DNA of 64,000 nt from Pedomonas sp051304405 (lineage in GTDB: Bacteria > Pseudomonadota > Alphaproteobacteria > Sphingomonadales > Sphingomonadaceae): NCBI RefSeq assembly GCF_051304405.1, contig NZ_JBPPGG010000004.1, positions 322,675 through 386,674 on the forward strand, given 5' to 3'. This document shows, in pieces, positions 1 to 8,742 of this stretch; within the stretch, counting starts at the first letter, position 1; each line of letters starts with the position of its first letter. Below the pieces are notes generated by a model. It was not told the origin of the DNA. It saw only the letters and a list, made by a program, of their open reading frames with translations, and made no database searches. Position numbers and translations under genes: made by a program.

Positions 1-374
1 TCGATGTCCGCGTCGATCCACACGGCGATGGACTGTTCGAGGATGAGCTGGCGGGTCTCATCCTGCACGAACGCGCCGCCGCCCGTGGCGATCACCTTCA
101 CGCTGCCGTCCAGCAGGCGGCGGATGACGCGTCGCTCGCCGTCGCGGAAGGTTTCTTCCCCGTAACGCTCAAAGATCTCCGTAATGGTCAGCCCGGCGGC
201 GCGCTCGATTTCCTCGTCCGCGTCAACGAACGGCAGGTTGAGGCGGCTGGCCAGACGCCGGCCGATGGTCGACTTGCCCACGCCCATCAGCCCCACAAGG
301 ACGATGGGCTTGGCCAGCAGGCCACGACGGCGCGGTGGCTGGGTCTTTCTTCGCGGGGGATAGGTCTTCGCCAA
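1..374 (-). CDS. aroK: Shikimate kinase, 3' part beyond the window
   Basis: Shikimate kinase phosphorylates the 3-hydroxyl of shikimate with ATP (cytosolic, aromatic amino-acid pathway). Only the N-terminal part is here. It shows the Walker A loop GLMGVGKST, the shikimate-binding stretch PFVDADEEIE and the glycine-rich ATGGGAF loop, all typical of AroK. No ATG is usable: the only nearby in-frame ATG lies inside the P-loop, and an in-frame stop sits just upstream. I therefore place the start at the TTG at 374, which gives a short basic leader before the P-loop. The gene points away from the exported-protein/xerD genes. Function is certain; the TTG start is inferred. Confidence 0.9.
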   Translation of the reverse strand, partial: MAKTYPPRRKTQPPRRRGLLAKPIVLVGLMGVGKSTIGRRLASRLNLPFVDADEEIERAAGLTITEIFERYGEETFRDGERRVIRRLLDGSVKVIATGGGAFVQDETRQLILEQSIAVWIDADI

Positions 375-564
375 GCTGCGTCAACTTTCACTTTTGGTCA
401 TGGGTCAGCATCGCTATACACACGGGAGAGGCGGACGGCCAAGCCCGGCCGCGCACAGAACCGGCCTTCGGCCGCCGCAAAGGCGAAAAATCGGAAGGCC
501 ACGGTCAAGCGTCATTGCGTCGTCAGGGTGTTCGAACGACGTGTCGCACAAAGGTAAGGGTATC

Positions 565-705
565 ATGGGGCGAATATTGTCGATCCTTCTGGGCCTGTTG
601 CTCCTGATCGTGATTGGCGCAACCGTCTATTTCGGCGTCGCCGACATGCCGCCGCCGCAGGAGCGGGTCGAGAAGGTCATTCCGAATGAGAACCTTGGGG
701 CTTAA
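565..705 (+). CDS. Small single-pass membrane protein (46 aa)
   Basis: A 46-residue protein with one strongly hydrophobic segment (about residues 5-26, LSILLGLLLLIVIGATVYFG) and a short hydrophilic tail containing PPPQERVEK. A good ribosome site (AAGGTAAGGG) lies just upstream of the ATG. The 3' end overlaps the next gene by 20 bp, so the two are probably co-translated. I do not recognise a family. The likely topology is N-in with a periplasmic tail. A role with the downstream exported protein is inferred from the overlap only. Confidence 0.7.
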   Translation: MGRILSILLGLLLLIVIGATVYFGVADMPPPQERVEKVIPNENLGA

Positions 706-2539
706 GGCCACCGTTTCCGCCCTTGCAGTTCTGGTAACGGCGCTGGCCGCGGGCGGGTCCGTCCCGCCTGTCGCCGCGCAGCAGACGGCGCCCGCGCCGC
801 CGTCCAGCGCGCCCAAATCGCTGCTGCCGGCGGGCACCTTCGCGCCGCCGCCGCCGCCACCGGTGGCGGAACCCGCACCGGCGCCCGAATCCGCGCCCGC
901 AGGCGAGGCGCAGTCCGGCAGCGGGGAGACGCCCGAGGCCGGGGACGGGGCGCTGGCGGCGCCGGAGGCCGTGCCGCCCGAGCCGTCCCTGCCGCGGAGC
1001 CGGGGCGTGACCCTTCTCACGGCATCCGACCGGATCGGCGTGCACGGTCCGGCGACGGGCGGGTTCGACGAGACCCTGTGGGCGGGGTCGAGCGGGCCGT
1101 TCCTGCGGGATTTCATGAAGGGGCAGTCCGCCCCCACCGCGTCGCGCTGGGCCCATGTGCTGCTGCGCCGCGCGCTGCTGTCGCGCACGCCGACGCCGCA
1201 AGGCGTGCTGCCCTCCAACTTCGTGGCCGAGCGGGCCCATCTGCTGCTGCGGATGGGCGAGGCCGAGGGCGCGCGCCGTCTGGTGGCGCAGGTGCCGGTG
1301 ACCAGCTTCACCCGCCGCATGTTCGATGTGGCCCCGCAGGCCCACCTGGCGGCGGGGGACGTGGCGGGGCTGTGCCCGATGGTGCAGACGGGCATTACGG
1401 TCTCCGCCGATCCGGTGTGGCCGCTGGCCTCCGCCGTGTGCGCCGCCTTGCAGGGCGATGACGCGGGCGCGGCGCTGACGCTGGACCGGGAGCGCGAGAA
1501 CCACACCGCCAAGGCGTTCGACATTCAGCTCGCCGAGGTGGTGGCGACCACCCTTGCCGGCGGCGACCGGGGCGTGAACGCGGTCTGGCCGCAGAACATG
1601 CGCCTGACCACCTACCGCCTTGCCATGGCGCTGGCGGGCGGCGTCGAGGTGCCGCGCCAGCGTCTGGAGGGCGCCAACGCGGCGGTGAAGGGCTGGCTGG
1701 TGCGGCTCGGCGCGGCGCCGCTGGCGGCGCGGCTGGAGGCGGCCCCCACGGCGGCCGTGAACGGGGCGCTGCCGGCGCGGGAGCTGGTCGACCTGTGGTC
1801 GCTTCAGGCCTCCCTGCTGGACGAGACGGCGATCCGGGCGCTGCCGGTGGGCAAGCTCCGCACCGCCTATTCGGCCAGGACGCCCGAGGCGCGGCTGGCC
1901 GCCATGCGCGAGCTGTGGGCCTCGGCCCGCACGCCGCAGGAGCGGGCCGCCATGCTGCTGGTGACGGCCGATGCCGCGCGGCGGCTGCCGGTGACCGCGT
2001 CTCTCCTTGAGGCCGCGCCCGAGCTGGGCCGCGCGCTCTTGCTGGCGGGCGAGGTCAAGGCCGCCCGGGCCTGGTACGATCTGGCCCGGCGCGAGGCGCG
2101 GAATCGCAATCCCAAGGCGGGCTCGGCGCTGATGGGGCTGTGGCCGCTGGTGGCGGCCGCCGACCAGGGCGTGCCCCGCTCGGGCGACCTGTTCACGCTG
2201 TGGGACGACATGCAGGATGGCGAGCGGGCCGAGCGCAAGCGGCGCCGCCAGCTGGCGGGCGCGGCGCTCTCGGGGCTCGGTCTCGTGCCGGTGGCGGATC
2301 TGCCGCGTTCGGCGCGGGTGGAGCCGGAGGCGAACGCCTATGTCCAGCGGCTGCGCGAGGCAGCGCAGTCCCGGCGCCGGGGCGAGGTCATCCTGCTGAG
2401 CGCGGCGGGCCTCGGCAAGGACGCCGCCGGGGTGCGGCCCGACTATCTCCACGAGATCACGCGGGCGCTGACCGCCGTCGGGCTGCGGCGGGAGGCGGGG
2501 CTGATCGCCGCCGAGATCCTGATTCGCAACGGAGCCTGA
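686..2539 (+). CDS. Exported alanine-rich helical protein, unknown function
   Basis: A 617-residue protein. The start at 686 gives a good signal peptide (MRTLGLKATV..., hydrophobic to about residue 25, cleavage near VAAQ) and has GAGAAGG as its ribosome site. Longer in-frame starts would add a basic stretch ahead of the signal. After the signal comes a Pro/Ala-rich linker (about 30-95), then a long Ala/Leu/Arg-rich region that looks all-helical and could be a TPR-like solenoid, although no clean TPR consensus is visible. The protein is probably periplasmic. It overlaps the small membrane gene upstream and sits 8 bp before xerD. In sphingomonads an uncharacterised exported protein commonly occupies this place (recollection). 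Confidence 0.75.
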   Translation: MRTLGLKATVSALAVLVTALAAGGSVPPVAAQQTAPAPPSSAPKSLLPAGTFAPPPPPPVAEPAPAPESAPAGEAQSGSGETPEAGDGALAAPEAVPPEPSLPRSRGVTLLTASDRIGVHGPATGGFDETLWAGSSGPFLRDFMKGQSAPTASRWAHVLLRRALLSRTPTPQGVLPSNFVAERAHLLLRMGEAEGARRLVAQVPVTSFTRRMFDVAPQAHLAAGDVAGLCPMVQTGITVSADPVWPLASAVCAALQGDDAGAALTLDRERENHTAKAFDIQLAEVVATTLAGGDRGVNAVWPQNMRLTTYRLAMALAGGVEVPRQRLEGANAAVKGWLVRLGAAPLAARLEAAPTAAVNGALPARELVDLWSLQASLLDETAIRALPVGKLRTAYSARTPEARLAAMRELWASARTPQERAAMLLVTADAARRLPVTASLLEAAPELGRALLLAGEVKAARAWYDLARREARNRNPKAGSALMGLWPLVAAADQGVPRSGDLFTLWDDMQDGERAERKRRRQLAGAALSGLGLVPVADLPRSARVEPEANAYVQRLREAAQSRRRGEVILLSAAGLGKDAAGVRPDYLHEITRALTAVGLRREAGLIAAEILIRNGA

Positions 2540-2547
2540 AGCGGGCG

Positions 2548-3480
2548 ATGAGCGACCGCCGCCTCACCGACCCTGCCGCGATCGGCCTGTTCATCGACAT
2601 GCTGGCCTCGGAGAAGGGCGCGGCCCGCAACACGCTGGCCGCCTACGAGCGCGACCTGCGCCTCGTCAGCGAAGCGCTGAACGGAGGGCTGCTGACAGCG
2701 GGGCCGGACGACCTGCGGGCGTGGCTGGCCGGGCAGGCGGGGCTGGCGCGCGCGTCCGTCTCGCGCAAGCTGTCGTGCCTCAGGCAGTTCTTCCTGTTCG
2801 CCTTCCGCGAGGGGTGGCGGCGGGACAACCCGGCGGCGGACCTGCTGGCACCCGCCCCGGCGCAGCGGCTCCCCAAATCTCTCAGCCGGGACGAGGTGGA
2901 CCGTCTGTTCGAGGCGGCCCGGGCCCGGCTGGAGCGCGCGCCCGTGCCCGCCAACCTGCGGCTGGTGGCGCTGATGGAGCTGCTCTACGGCTCCGGCCTG
3001 CGCGCAACCGAGCTGGTGAGCCTGCCGCGCAACGCCATTGCGCCGGGCAAGCCCTACATCATCCTCAAGGGCAAGGGCGGCAAGGAGCGGTTGGTGCCGC
3101 TCTCCGGCCGGGCGCTGGCGGCCGTGGAAGCCTGGCGCGCCCATGTGCCGGAGGAGGCGCGGTATCTGTTCCCCTCCGGCGGCAAGGCCGGGCACCTCAC
3201 GCGCGTTCGTTTGTTTCAACTGGTTCGGGAGCTGGGGCTGGAGGCCGGTGTGCCGCCCGAGCGCCTGTCTCCCCACGTGCTGCGGCACGCCTTTGCGACC
3301 CATTTGCTTGACAACGGTGCGGATTTGCGTGCCTTACAGCAGATGCTCGGCCATGCCGATATCGCTACAACGCAGATCTACACCCATGTGGCGGAGACGC
3401 GTCTGGTTGAGCTGGTTAACGAGAAGCACCCGCTTGCTAATATGCCGAGCCCGGTTGACGGGCGGAAGCGTCGTGGCTAG
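2548..3480 (+). CDS. xerD: Tyrosine recombinase XerD-type
   Basis: A 310-residue site-specific recombinase of the Xer family, which resolves chromosome dimers at dif together with its partner. An N-terminal SAM-like core-binding domain spans about 10-95 and a catalytic domain about 110-300. The catalytic set is visible: R152 in GSGLRATELV, a lysine in KGKGGKE (about 174-179), H243 and R246 in HVLRH, H269 in LGHADIATT, and the nucleophile Y278 in TQIYTH. The length is normal for the family. It starts 8 bp after the upstream gene, so it is probably co-transcribed. XerC versus XerD cannot be settled by eye; gene context next to accA favours the copy usually called xerD. Confidence 0.9.
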   Translation: MSDRRLTDPAAIGLFIDMLASEKGAARNTLAAYERDLRLVSEALNGGLLTAGPDDLRAWLAGQAGLARASVSRKLSCLRQFFLFAFREGWRRDNPAADLLAPAPAQRLPKSLSRDEVDRLFEAARARLERAPVPANLRLVALMELLYGSGLRATELVSLPRNAIAPGKPYIILKGKGGKERLVPLSGRALAAVEAWRAHVPEEARYLFPSGGKAGHLTRVRLFQLVRELGLEAGVPPERLSPHVLRHAFATHLLDNGADLRALQQMLGHADIATTQIYTHVAETRLVELVNEKHPLANMPSPVDGRKRRG

Positions 3481-3516
3481 CGTCGCCCGCTTCTGACAAG
3501 AGTTATTGACCGGAAC

Positions 3517-4467
3517 ATGGTGACTTTCCTCGACTTTGAACGCCCCATTGCCGAGCTGGAGGCGAAGATTGCCGAACTTCAGGCCGGTGCCGCCGGACGT
3601 GTGGACATCGGCGCTGAGATCAGCAAGCTGCAGGCCAAGGTCGACAAGCTGCTGAAGACCACCTACGCCAACCTCACGCCCTGGCAGAAGGCGATGGTGG
3701 CGCGGCACCCCAACCGTCCGCACTTCCGCGACATCGTGGCGGAGTTGATCGACGATTTCACGCCGCTGGCGGGCGATCGCGCCTTTGCGGAGGATTGCGC
3801 CATCATCGGCGGCATGGGCCGGTTCCGGGGCCAGTCGGTCATGGTCATCGGCCATGAGAAGGGCAACGACACCGCCTCGCGCATCAAGCACAACTTCGGC
3901 ATGGCCAAGCCCGAGGGCTACCGCAAGGCCATCCGTCTGATGCAGATGGCGGACCGCTTCGGCCTGCCCATCATCACCCTCGTCGATACGCCGGGCGCGT
4001 TCCCGGGCGTGCAGGCGGAGGAGCGCGGCCAGGCCGAGGCCATTGCCCGCTCCACCGAGGCCTGCCTCAACGTGGAGGTGCCGCTGGTCTCCTGCATCGT
4101 CGGCGAGGGCGGCTCGGGCGGCGCGATCGCGCTGGCCGCGGCCAACCGGGTGCTGATGATGGAGCACGCCATCTACGCCGTGATCTCGCCCGAGGGCTGC
4201 GCCTCCATCCTGTGGCGCACCGCCGACAAGGCCGCCGAGGCCGCCGAGGCGATGAAGCTGACGGCGCAGGATCTGGCGACGCTGGGCGTGATCGACGGCA
4301 TCGTGCCCGAGCCGCTGGGCGGAGCGCACCGCGATCCCAAGACCGCCATCCGCAATCTGGGCAATGTGCTGGAGCGGGAGCTGAATCAGCTGGCGGGCCT
4401 CAGCCGCAGCGAGGTCAAGGCCGACCGGCGCGAGAAGTTTCTCGCCATCGGCCGCGCAGGGCTCTGA
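3517..4467 (+). CDS. accA: Acetyl-CoA carboxylase carboxyltransferase subunit alpha
   Basis: A 316-residue protein, the usual AccA length. The alpha subunit works with AccD in the carboxyltransferase that moves the carboxyl group from biotin-BCCP to acetyl-CoA, making malonyl-CoA for fatty-acid synthesis in the cytosol. The N-terminal helix starting FLDFERPIAELEAKI and the crotonase-like core with DTPGAFPGVQAEERGQ and GEGGSGGAIAL are hallmark segments. It begins 36 bp after xerD on the same strand. A hairpin with a T tract follows 13 bp after the stop. Confidence 0.97.
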   Translation: MVTFLDFERPIAELEAKIAELQAGAAGRVDIGAEISKLQAKVDKLLKTTYANLTPWQKAMVARHPNRPHFRDIVAELIDDFTPLAGDRAFAEDCAIIGGMGRFRGQSVMVIGHEKGNDTASRIKHNFGMAKPEGYRKAIRLMQMADRFGLPIITLVDTPGAFPGVQAEERGQAEAIARSTEACLNVEVPLVSCIVGEGGSGGAIALAAANRVLMMEHAIYAVISPEGCASILWRTADKAAEAAEAMKLTAQDLATLGVIDGIVPEPLGGAHRDPKTAIRNLGNVLERELNQLAGLSRSEVKADRREKFLAIGRAGL

Positions 4468-4480
4468 GCCGCAGGACAGG

Positions 4481-4513
4481 CCGGGCGCAGCGCGGCCTGC
4501 CGCGCCCGGTTTT
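4481..4513 (+). terminator. Rho-independent terminator after accA
   Basis: CCGGGCGC at 4481-4488 pairs perfectly with GCGCCCGG at 4502-4509 and is followed directly by TTTT. It lies just past accA and would end the operon before the protease gene at 4668. Confidence 0.7.
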
Positions 4514-4667
4514 GCGCCAGCGCAGCCTGGCCTGAGGGCCTGCCCGCACACCAGACGGGGCGCTTGGCCTTCTCATTCGTTCTATTTCCTGCATAATTCA
4601 GGACATATTCCTCGCCGGGTCCGGCTGCGGTGGCAGTGCGACCCGGCGCGGGAAGGACGGTGTTCAG

Positions 4668-6188
4668 ATGGGAAAGGTCACGATGGCACGGTCGAAGGGA
4701 ATCCTGGCAGCGGTTGCGGTATCGGTGCTGCTGGGCAGCTGCTCAACCACGCCGGCGGGAAGTTCCGCCTTCACCCCCTTCATGTCGCGCTCTCAGGAAG
4801 CGGCGATCGGTCAGTCGGAGCATCCCAAGCTGCTCGCCGAGTTCGGCGGCGCCTACAATGACGACAAGGCCGCCGGATATGTGGCGATGGTCGGCGGGCG
4901 CGTGCTCCAGAACTCGGAGACGCCGAACGATCCCTTCACCTTCACCCTGCTCGACTCCAACATCGTCAACGCCTTCGCCCTGCCCGGGGGCTATGTCTAC
5001 ATCTCCCGCCAGCTGCTGGCGCTGATGAACGACGAGGCGGAGCTGGCCTCGGTGCTGGGTCACGAGGTGGGCCACATCACCGACCGGCACACCGCCAAGC
5101 GCTACAACACCCAGATGCTGGGCGGGCTCGGCAGCGTTCTGGTGGCCGTGCTCACCGGCTCGGGCCAGCTGGCGCAGCTGGCGGGGCAGGCGGCGCAGGC
5201 CTACACCCTGTCCTACTCCCGCGATCAGGAATTCAAGGCCGACACGCTCGGCATCCGCTACATCAGCCGTGCGGGCTACGACCCGTTCGCGGCCGCCGAC
5301 ATGCTCTCCACCCTCGACGCGCAGGACAAGCTGGAGGCGCTGATCGCCGGCCGCACCGCCGAGGATACCACCCCCAACTGGGCGCGCACCCACCCGGTGA
5401 CCGCCGACCGCGTGGCGCGGGCGACCCAACTGGCGACGCAGACCGGCATTCCGAAGGGTCAGCAATCGCGCAACCGCGAGGCGTTCCTTGCCGCCATCGA
5501 CGGCCTGGTGGTGGACGACAGCGCCGAGCAGGGCTTCGTGCGCGGCCGCACTTTTGCCCACCCCAAGCTGAAGCTCACCTTCACCGTGCCGGAAGGCTTC
5601 AGCCTGCAGAACAGCTCGCGGGCGGTCATGGCCAATGGGCCGGGGTCGGTGCAGGTGATGTTCTCGGGCGGCCCGCTCGCCAGCGGGCAGGGGCTGGATG
5701 CCTACCTGCGCGAGGTGTGGACCAGCCTCACCGAGAATCAGGCCGGGGCCGCGCCGCAGGCGAAGTTCGGCCAGATGAACGGCATGGACACCGCCACCAT
5801 GGCGACCCGCCTCAACACCAACAGCGGCGTCCTTGACGTGAGCCTCGTTGCCTTCAAGTGGTCGCCCTCCCAGGCCTACCACTTCGTCATGGTCTCGCCC
5901 GCCTATGCCAGCAGCCAGGCGGCGGCCCAGTCCATCGCCCAGACCCAGCGTAATCTCCAGACCATGCTCCAGTCCTTCCGCCGCCTGAGCGACGCGGAGG
6001 CGGCGAAGTACAAGGAGCGGCGGATCAAGGTGGTTACCGTGGCGCAGGGCGACACGGCCGCGAAGCTGGCCGAGCGCATGGCCTACGACGACCACAAGCT
6101 GGAGCGCTTCCTCATGCTGAACGGCTTCCAGAACGCCAGCGAGGTGAAGGCGGGCGCGAAGGTGAAGCTGATCGTCTACGCGTCCTGA
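4668..6188 (+). CDS. M48 family metalloprotease lipoprotein with C-terminal LysM-like domain
   Basis: A 506-residue protein. A lipoprotein signal ends in LLGSC (lipid-accepting Cys25), so it is probably anchored in an envelope membrane facing the periplasm. The zinc site HEVGH (H122, E123, H126) and the third ligand in DQEFKAD (about E178) define an M48 protease of the BepA/YfgC kind, which in other bacteria degrades or chaperones misassembled outer-membrane proteins. The last ~55 residues (VVTVAQGDTAAKLAERM to the end) look like a LysM-type peptidoglycan-binding module. An alternative ATG five codons in would keep the signal. It is the only gene between the accA terminator and the convergent PAP2 gene. 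Confidence 0.9.
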   Translation: MGKVTMARSKGILAAVAVSVLLGSCSTTPAGSSAFTPFMSRSQEAAIGQSEHPKLLAEFGGAYNDDKAAGYVAMVGGRVLQNSETPNDPFTFTLLDSNIVNAFALPGGYVYISRQLLALMNDEAELASVLGHEVGHITDRHTAKRYNTQMLGGLGSVLVAVLTGSGQLAQLAGQAAQAYTLSYSRDQEFKADTLGIRYISRAGYDPFAAADMLSTLDAQDKLEALIAGRTAEDTTPNWARTHPVTADRVARATQLATQTGIPKGQQSRNREAFLAAIDGLVVDDSAEQGFVRGRTFAHPKLKLTFTVPEGFSLQNSSRAVMANGPGSVQVMFSGGPLASGQGLDAYLREVWTSLTENQAGAAPQAKFGQMNGMDTATMATRLNTNSGVLDVSLVAFKWSPSQAYHFVMVSPAYASSQAAAQSIAQTQRNLQTMLQSFRRLSDAEAAKYKERRIKVVTVAQGDTAAKLAERMAYDDHKLERFLMLNGFQNASEVKAGAKVKLIVYAS

Positions 6189-6201
6189 GGCGGCGCCGCG
6201 C

Positions 6202-7323
6202 TCAGGCAGCAGGCCGGGCAGCGGGGCTGGCGGCGGTCAGGCCCGCCAGCGCCCGCGCGCGCGGGAAGGGGTGGTCCGAAACGCCCAGGGCGCTGACAAC
6301 GCGCCCCGACAGCCACCAGATGGGCAGCACCAGCACCAGCGAGACCATGCCGTCGATGGCATAGTGCCAGCCGAGGTGCACCGAGCCGATCCAGATGGTG
6401 AAGGCGAACAGGCTGAGCGCCAGCCCCAGCTTGCGGCCAAGGGAGAAGCCCGCGCAGGCCATCAGGATCGAGCTGGCCACGTGCAGCGACGGCATGGCGG
6501 AGATGCCCGAGCCGATGGTGGTGGAGGCCGCCTGGTAGTCGCTCCACAGCTCCTTCTGGACCTCGAGCGTCATCAGGCCGGTCGGCACGATCTGCTCCCG
6601 CACGATGGCGTCGAGGGCATGGAGCCGCTCCATCAGCGGCGCGAAGGGATCGGGCACGCCCGGCAGCACGAGGCCGTAGAAGCAGGGCCCGGCGGACGAC
6701 AGGGCCATGGCTGCCGCCGAGCCCAGCAGCATCCAGGTGAGGCAGAAGGCGAGCAGATAGCGGGCGCGCAGCGTCCGGCAGTCCGTCCGCAGTGCGGCGT
6801 AGATCACGCTGATCCACATGAGGAAGAACCAGCAGGTGTAGGCCCACTGGAGCAGCCAGGTGGCGATGGGGCCTCCGAACACCGCATGGGTCAGCTGCCA
6901 CGGGTCCGTGCCGAAGATCAGGCGATCGATGTCGGCAAAGAGCGTATCGTAGGCGAAGGGCTTGATCAGCGGGATGGCCGATTTCAGCGCGGTGAAGCTG
7001 TTGAGCAGCAGCGTCAGCACGACGAGCGGCACGAGGCGCATTATCAGCTGGTCGGGCGGGAGGATGTGGGCGCGGATGTCCGCCGCCATTTCCATCAGCG
7101 GGCGGGCCGGGCGGCGCACCAGCACCAGATGGAGGGCGTAGGTGAGGAAGATCATCACGCCCGCCAGCCCCCAGGTGAACAGCACCAGGTAGCCGTAGCT
7201 GGGCATGAACACGTCCGCCTCGCGCCCGAAGGGGCGAAGGGTCGCGGTGGCGATCCCCGCGTAGATCAGCACCAGCCCCAGCAGAAGGGTGGCGACGCGG
7301 AACTCCTGACGCAGCGATTTCAT
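6202..7323 (-). CDS. PAP2-type (inositolphosphotransferase-like) integral membrane phosphatase
   Basis: A 373-residue polytopic membrane protein. The C-terminal half carries the PAP2 catalytic signature in the form found in Aur1/Ipt1-like enzymes: GISAMPSLHVA and, further on, HLGWHYAIDG, supplying the two catalytic histidines and the aspartate. Several hydrophobic segments precede it. Enzymes of this type remove or transfer phosphate on lipid head groups. The start at 7323 (MKSLRQEF) is preferred because longer versions add a charged leader and overlap the hairpin ending the pilin gene upstream. The substrate is unknown. The gene converges on the M48 protease with only 13 bp between stops. 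Confidence 0.85.
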   Translation of the reverse strand: MKSLRQEFRVATLLLGLVLIYAGIATATLRPFGREADVFMPSYGYLVLFTWGLAGVMIFLTYALHLVLVRRPARPLMEMAADIRAHILPPDQLIMRLVPLVVLTLLLNSFTALKSAIPLIKPFAYDTLFADIDRLIFGTDPWQLTHAVFGGPIATWLLQWAYTCWFFLMWISVIYAALRTDCRTLRARYLLAFCLTWMLLGSAAAMALSSAGPCFYGLVLPGVPDPFAPLMERLHALDAIVREQIVPTGLMTLEVQKELWSDYQAASTTIGSGISAMPSLHVASSILMACAGFSLGRKLGLALSLFAFTIWIGSVHLGWHYAIDGMVSLVLVLPIWWLSGRVVSALGVSDHPFPRARALAGLTAASPAARPAA

Positions 7324-7350
7324 AGCGGGACGCCCCTGATCATCCTGCCG

Positions 7351-7383
7351 GAAAGGAAAACGGCGGCCGAAGGGGCCGCCGTT
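7351..7383 (-). terminator. Terminator of the Flp pilin gene
   Basis: On the minus strand AACGGCGGCC pairs with GGCCGCCGTT over a 5-nt loop (7359-7383) and is followed by TTTTCCTTT. It lies between the pilin stop at 7412 and the PAP2 start at 7323. Confidence 0.75.
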
Positions 7384-7411
7384 CGCTGGATCCTCTCGGA
7401 TCACTTACTGT

Positions 7412-7600
7412 TTATTCAGGCTTGGCGTTTTCCAGCTCGGACGAAACCGTGGTCAGCTTCGACTTGAGCTGGGTGCCAACAGCCGACAGAGCGCCGATGC
7501 AGACGACAGCGATGAGCGCGGCAATCAGGCCATACTCGATGGCGGTGGCGCCCCTCTCGTCGCGGGCAAGCTTACGCAGCGTGGTGCGAATGAACGACAT
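7412..7600 (-). CDS. flp: Flp family type IVb pilin
   Basis: A 62-residue Flp/Fap pilin, the structural subunit of tight-adherence (Tad) pili. A basic leader (SFIRTTLRKLARDERG) is followed by the prepilin cleavage region and the hydrophobic motif ATAIEYGLIAALIAVVCIG, with the conserved Glu-Tyr pair. Processing by a dedicated prepilin peptidase would occur at the Gly before ATAIEYG. The start at 7600 has a strong AAGGAG site at the right distance. Its own terminator follows. The tad/cpa assembly genes are not in the window. Confidence 0.95.
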   Translation of the reverse strand: MSFIRTTLRKLARDERGATAIEYGLIAALIAVVCIGALSAVGTQLKSKLTTVSSELENAKPE

Positions 7601-7839
7601 AATCCGTCTCCTTGCGGCCGCCACGCCTGTGGCGGGTCAATGAAGCCTTTCCCGAGGCCAACGATGGCCTTTTACCCTCGCAGGAGTTTCAAACTTGTTA
7701 ATGGAGACCATTACCGGTCTCATTAATCATAAAAGCCCCGGAAATCGGAACAGAATATGCCCCCTGCGCCCGGCATCCGGCGCGGCGACGGGCGGGCGAA
7801 TCCGGGGCGGGGGACCAGGCGGGATTCGGGGCGTTTTTG

Positions 7840-7860
7840 CGGTCGCGGGTGCCGCGACCG
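7840..7860. other. Perfect 9-bp stem hairpin downstream of the second pilin gene
   Basis: CGGTCGCGG and CCGCGACCG pair perfectly with a 3-nt loop, 5 bp after the stop of the pilin-like gene (minus strand). In the minus direction it is followed by CAAAAA rather than T residues, so it may stabilise the 3' end or terminate only weakly. Confidence 0.5.
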
Positions 7861-7865
7861 GCGAT

Positions 7866-8039
7866 TCACTTGAGATAGCTGGAGACGATGCTGAACACGC
7901 GGGACGGATGGCCGCCGATGGAGGAGAAAACGCCGGCGACCGCCACCGCGATCAGGCTCGCGACGAGGCAGTATTCCGCGAGGGTTCCGCCGAGGCGGTT
8001 GCGCATGAGGCGCGACAGGAATCGGGAAATGTGCGGCAT
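7866..8039 (-). CDS. Divergent Flp-like pilin or pseudopilin
   Basis: A 57-residue protein with a basic leader (PHISRFLSRLMRNRLGG) and a hydrophobic segment TLAEYCLVASLIAVAVAG. It keeps the Glu-Tyr pair of Flp pilins but differs from the canonical gene next door: LAEYCLVASLIAV in place of IEYGLIAALIAV, plus a cysteine in the helix. A strong GGAGGCG site precedes the ATG at 8039. It could be a minor pilin of the same Tad pilus or a degenerating duplicate. It lies upstream of flp on the same strand, with 265 bp between the stop here and the flp start. Confidence 0.8.
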   Translation of the reverse strand: MPHISRFLSRLMRNRLGGTLAEYCLVASLIAVAVAGVFSSIGGHPSRVFSIVSSYLK

Positions 8040-8237
8040 CGGCGCCTCCTGCCTTTCAGAGTGCGGGGAGCCTGCCACGGGGGCGTTAAGAAAGATTGAG
8101 GGGTTATCGTGAATCGCAGGAAAGGATTATGGGGGGATCGCCGGGCCTTATCGCCGCAGGCGTGCCGAGACATATCGACAGCGCACAGCGTCTGTGAAAC
8201 CTAGGGCGCCGCAACCGAATGAAATGGCTCGATTTCC

Positions 8238-8708
8238 ATGCTCAGCACACCGACCGACCGCGAGACCTTTGACGAATGCCCGGCGCCTCCGGGCCTGTCC
8301 GATACCGGCAAGCCGATCGTGACAGTGGTTGCCGCCGCGCTCATCGACGCGGACGGACGGGTGCTGGTGGCCCAGCGGCCCGAGGGCAAGTCCATGGCCG
8401 GGCTGTGGGAGTTTCCGGGCGGCAAGGTGGATGCGGGCGAGAAGCCGGAGGCCGCGCTGGTGCGCGAGCTGCACGAGGAGCTGGGCATCGACACCACCGC
8501 CTCGTGCCTGGCGCCGCTCACCTTCGCCAGCCACCCCTACGAGGATTTCCACCTGCTGATGCTGCTCTACGCCTGCCGCAAGTGGCGGGGCACGGTGCAG
8601 CCGCAGGAGAACCAGGCGGTGCGCTGGGTGCGAATCAGCGAGCTGTACAGCCTGCCCATGCCCCCGGCGGACATCCCCCTTGTCGGCATGCTGGCAAGCC
8701 TGCTGTAG
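8238..8708 (+). CDS. mutT: 8-oxo-dGTP diphosphatase, MutT-type Nudix hydrolase
   Basis: A 156-residue Nudix enzyme. The full Nudix box runs from about residue 61 to 84 (GGKVDAGEKPEAALVRELHE, then ELGI), with the REL-x-EE metal-binding glutamates. WEFPGGK and the AQRPEGKSMAGLW stretch before it are typical of MutT proper, which removes 8-oxo-dGTP from the nucleotide pool and prevents A:T to C:G transversions. The N-terminal ~25 residues are an extension relative to short MutT proteins, and an internal start cannot be excluded. It stands alone on the plus strand between the pilin genes and the NYN gene. Confidence 0.92.
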   Translation: MLSTPTDRETFDECPAPPGLSDTGKPIVTVVAAALIDADGRVLVAQRPEGKSMAGLWEFPGGKVDAGEKPEAALVRELHEELGIDTTASCLAPLTFASHPYEDFHLLMLLYACRKWRGTVQPQENQAVRWVRISELYSLPMPPADIPLVGMLASLL

Positions 8709-8742
8709 GGGGCAGGGGCCTACCTGTTCCGTGGCTTTGCCC

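Noticed and set aside
523..2452. Long open frames on the minus strand opposite the exported-protein gene, and similar long antisense frames elsewhere (e.g. 13190-15406, 18281-20020)
   Set aside because: They mirror GC-rich coding sequence, have Arg/Gly/His-rich nonsense composition, no domains and no ribosome sites; the plus- or minus-strand genes they overlap are well supported.
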